Part shown: piece after piece, positions 5,570-5,694 of the stretch
Layout: each line of letters opens with the position of its first letter
How positions within the stretch are numbered: the stretch's first letter is position 1
Assembly (NCBI GenBank): GCA_947464665.1
Contig: CANHXV010000130.1
Location: 1 to 5,694 of the forward strand
Length of the DNA: 5,694 nucleotides
DNA from: Comamonadaceae bacterium
GTDB lineage: Bacteria; Pseudomonadota; Gammaproteobacteria; Burkholderiales; Burkholderiaceae_C
Direction of reading: 5' to 3'
Program-made: the position numbers and the translations under genes
Notes under the pieces: model-generated
Told to the model about the DNA's origin: nothing
Seen by the model: the letters and a program-made list of their open reading frames with translations, nothing else
The model's database searches: none

Positions 5570-5694
5570 GCTAGTTCCTCATCGTCCAATTCGTCAACGC
5601 CTAGGGACAAGTCTTCTAAGAGCATGGCCATTTCAACTGCCACCCGAGCAGCATCCCGGCCTTTTTCGGTTTGACGCGCAACGGCTTGCTCTAA
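5566..5694 (-). CDS. ribH: 6,7-dimethyl-8-ribityllumazine synthase (RibH), C-terminal 42 residues, 5' part outside window
   Basis: Catalyses the penultimate step of riboflavin synthesis, condensing 5-amino-6-ribitylaminouracil with 3,4-dihydroxy-2-butanone 4-phosphate. Only the end is visible. The reading frame is open from the right edge to a TGA at 5568-5566 and encodes LEQAVARQTEKGRDAARVAV followed by EMAMLLEDL. This matches the terminal helix of lumazine synthases (the E. coli counterpart is EQAIERAGTKAGNKG then ALEMINVL). An acidic tail of about a dozen residues (GVDELDDEELA) extends past the usual family end. The stop overlaps the nusB ATG as ATGA. The catalytic residues lie outside the window, so the assignment rests on this short match plus the familiar ribH-nusB order. 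Confidence 0.87.
   Translation of the reverse strand, partial: LEQAVARQTEKGRDAARVAVEMAMLLEDLSLGVDELDDEELA
5575..5580 (-). promoter_or_regulatory. Shine-Dalgarno of nusB
   Basis: GAGGAA on the minus strand lies 5 nt before the nusB ATG and inside the last ribH codons. It selects the ATG at 5569 as the nusB start rather than a later codon after the basic extension, so the extension is probably translated. Confidence 0.7.

Overview
The window is ordinary bacterial chromosome and almost entirely coding. The proteins look betaproteobacterial. A Burkholderiales genome, most likely a freshwater Comamonadaceae of moderate GC (roughly half G+C by eye), fits best. This rests on the character of DnaE, NusB and TolA and on the gene order, not on a database comparison. 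I found no mobile element, CRISPR array, tRNA, rRNA or phage gene.

Layout. Positions 1-2562 (+) hold the C-terminal 853 residues of dnaE, the replicative DNA polymerase III alpha subunit; the N-terminal PHP domain lies off the left edge. A 16-bp gap follows, covered by a perfect 12-bp-arm inverted repeat that probably ends transcription from both sides. From there to the right edge everything is on the minus strand. In order of transcription (right to left) the genes are: the end of ribH (lumazine synthase, cut by the right edge), nusB (rRNA antitermination factor), ybgC (hotdog acyl-CoA thioesterase), tolQ, tolR and tolA.

The minus-strand genes look like one operon. ribH/nusB, nusB/ybgC and ybgC/tolQ each overlap by 4 bp (ATGA). 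tolQ/tolR are 18 bp apart with a strong Shine-Dalgarno, and tolR/tolA are 35 bp apart with none at normal distance. TolQ and TolR form the inner-membrane motor driven by proton flow. TolA is the periplasm-spanning arm that the motor energises, acting on Pal and TolB during envelope constriction. The usual downstream partners tolB and pal are not here, because tolA runs directly into convergent dnaE; they must lie elsewhere if present.

I see no undescribed system. The points most worth a second look are the palindrome between the convergent genes, a dnaX-like slippery sequence in the Lys/Glu-rich part of tolA followed at once by a -1 frame stop, the departure of the TolA membrane helix from the enteric SHLS pattern, and the separation of tolQRA from tolB-pal.
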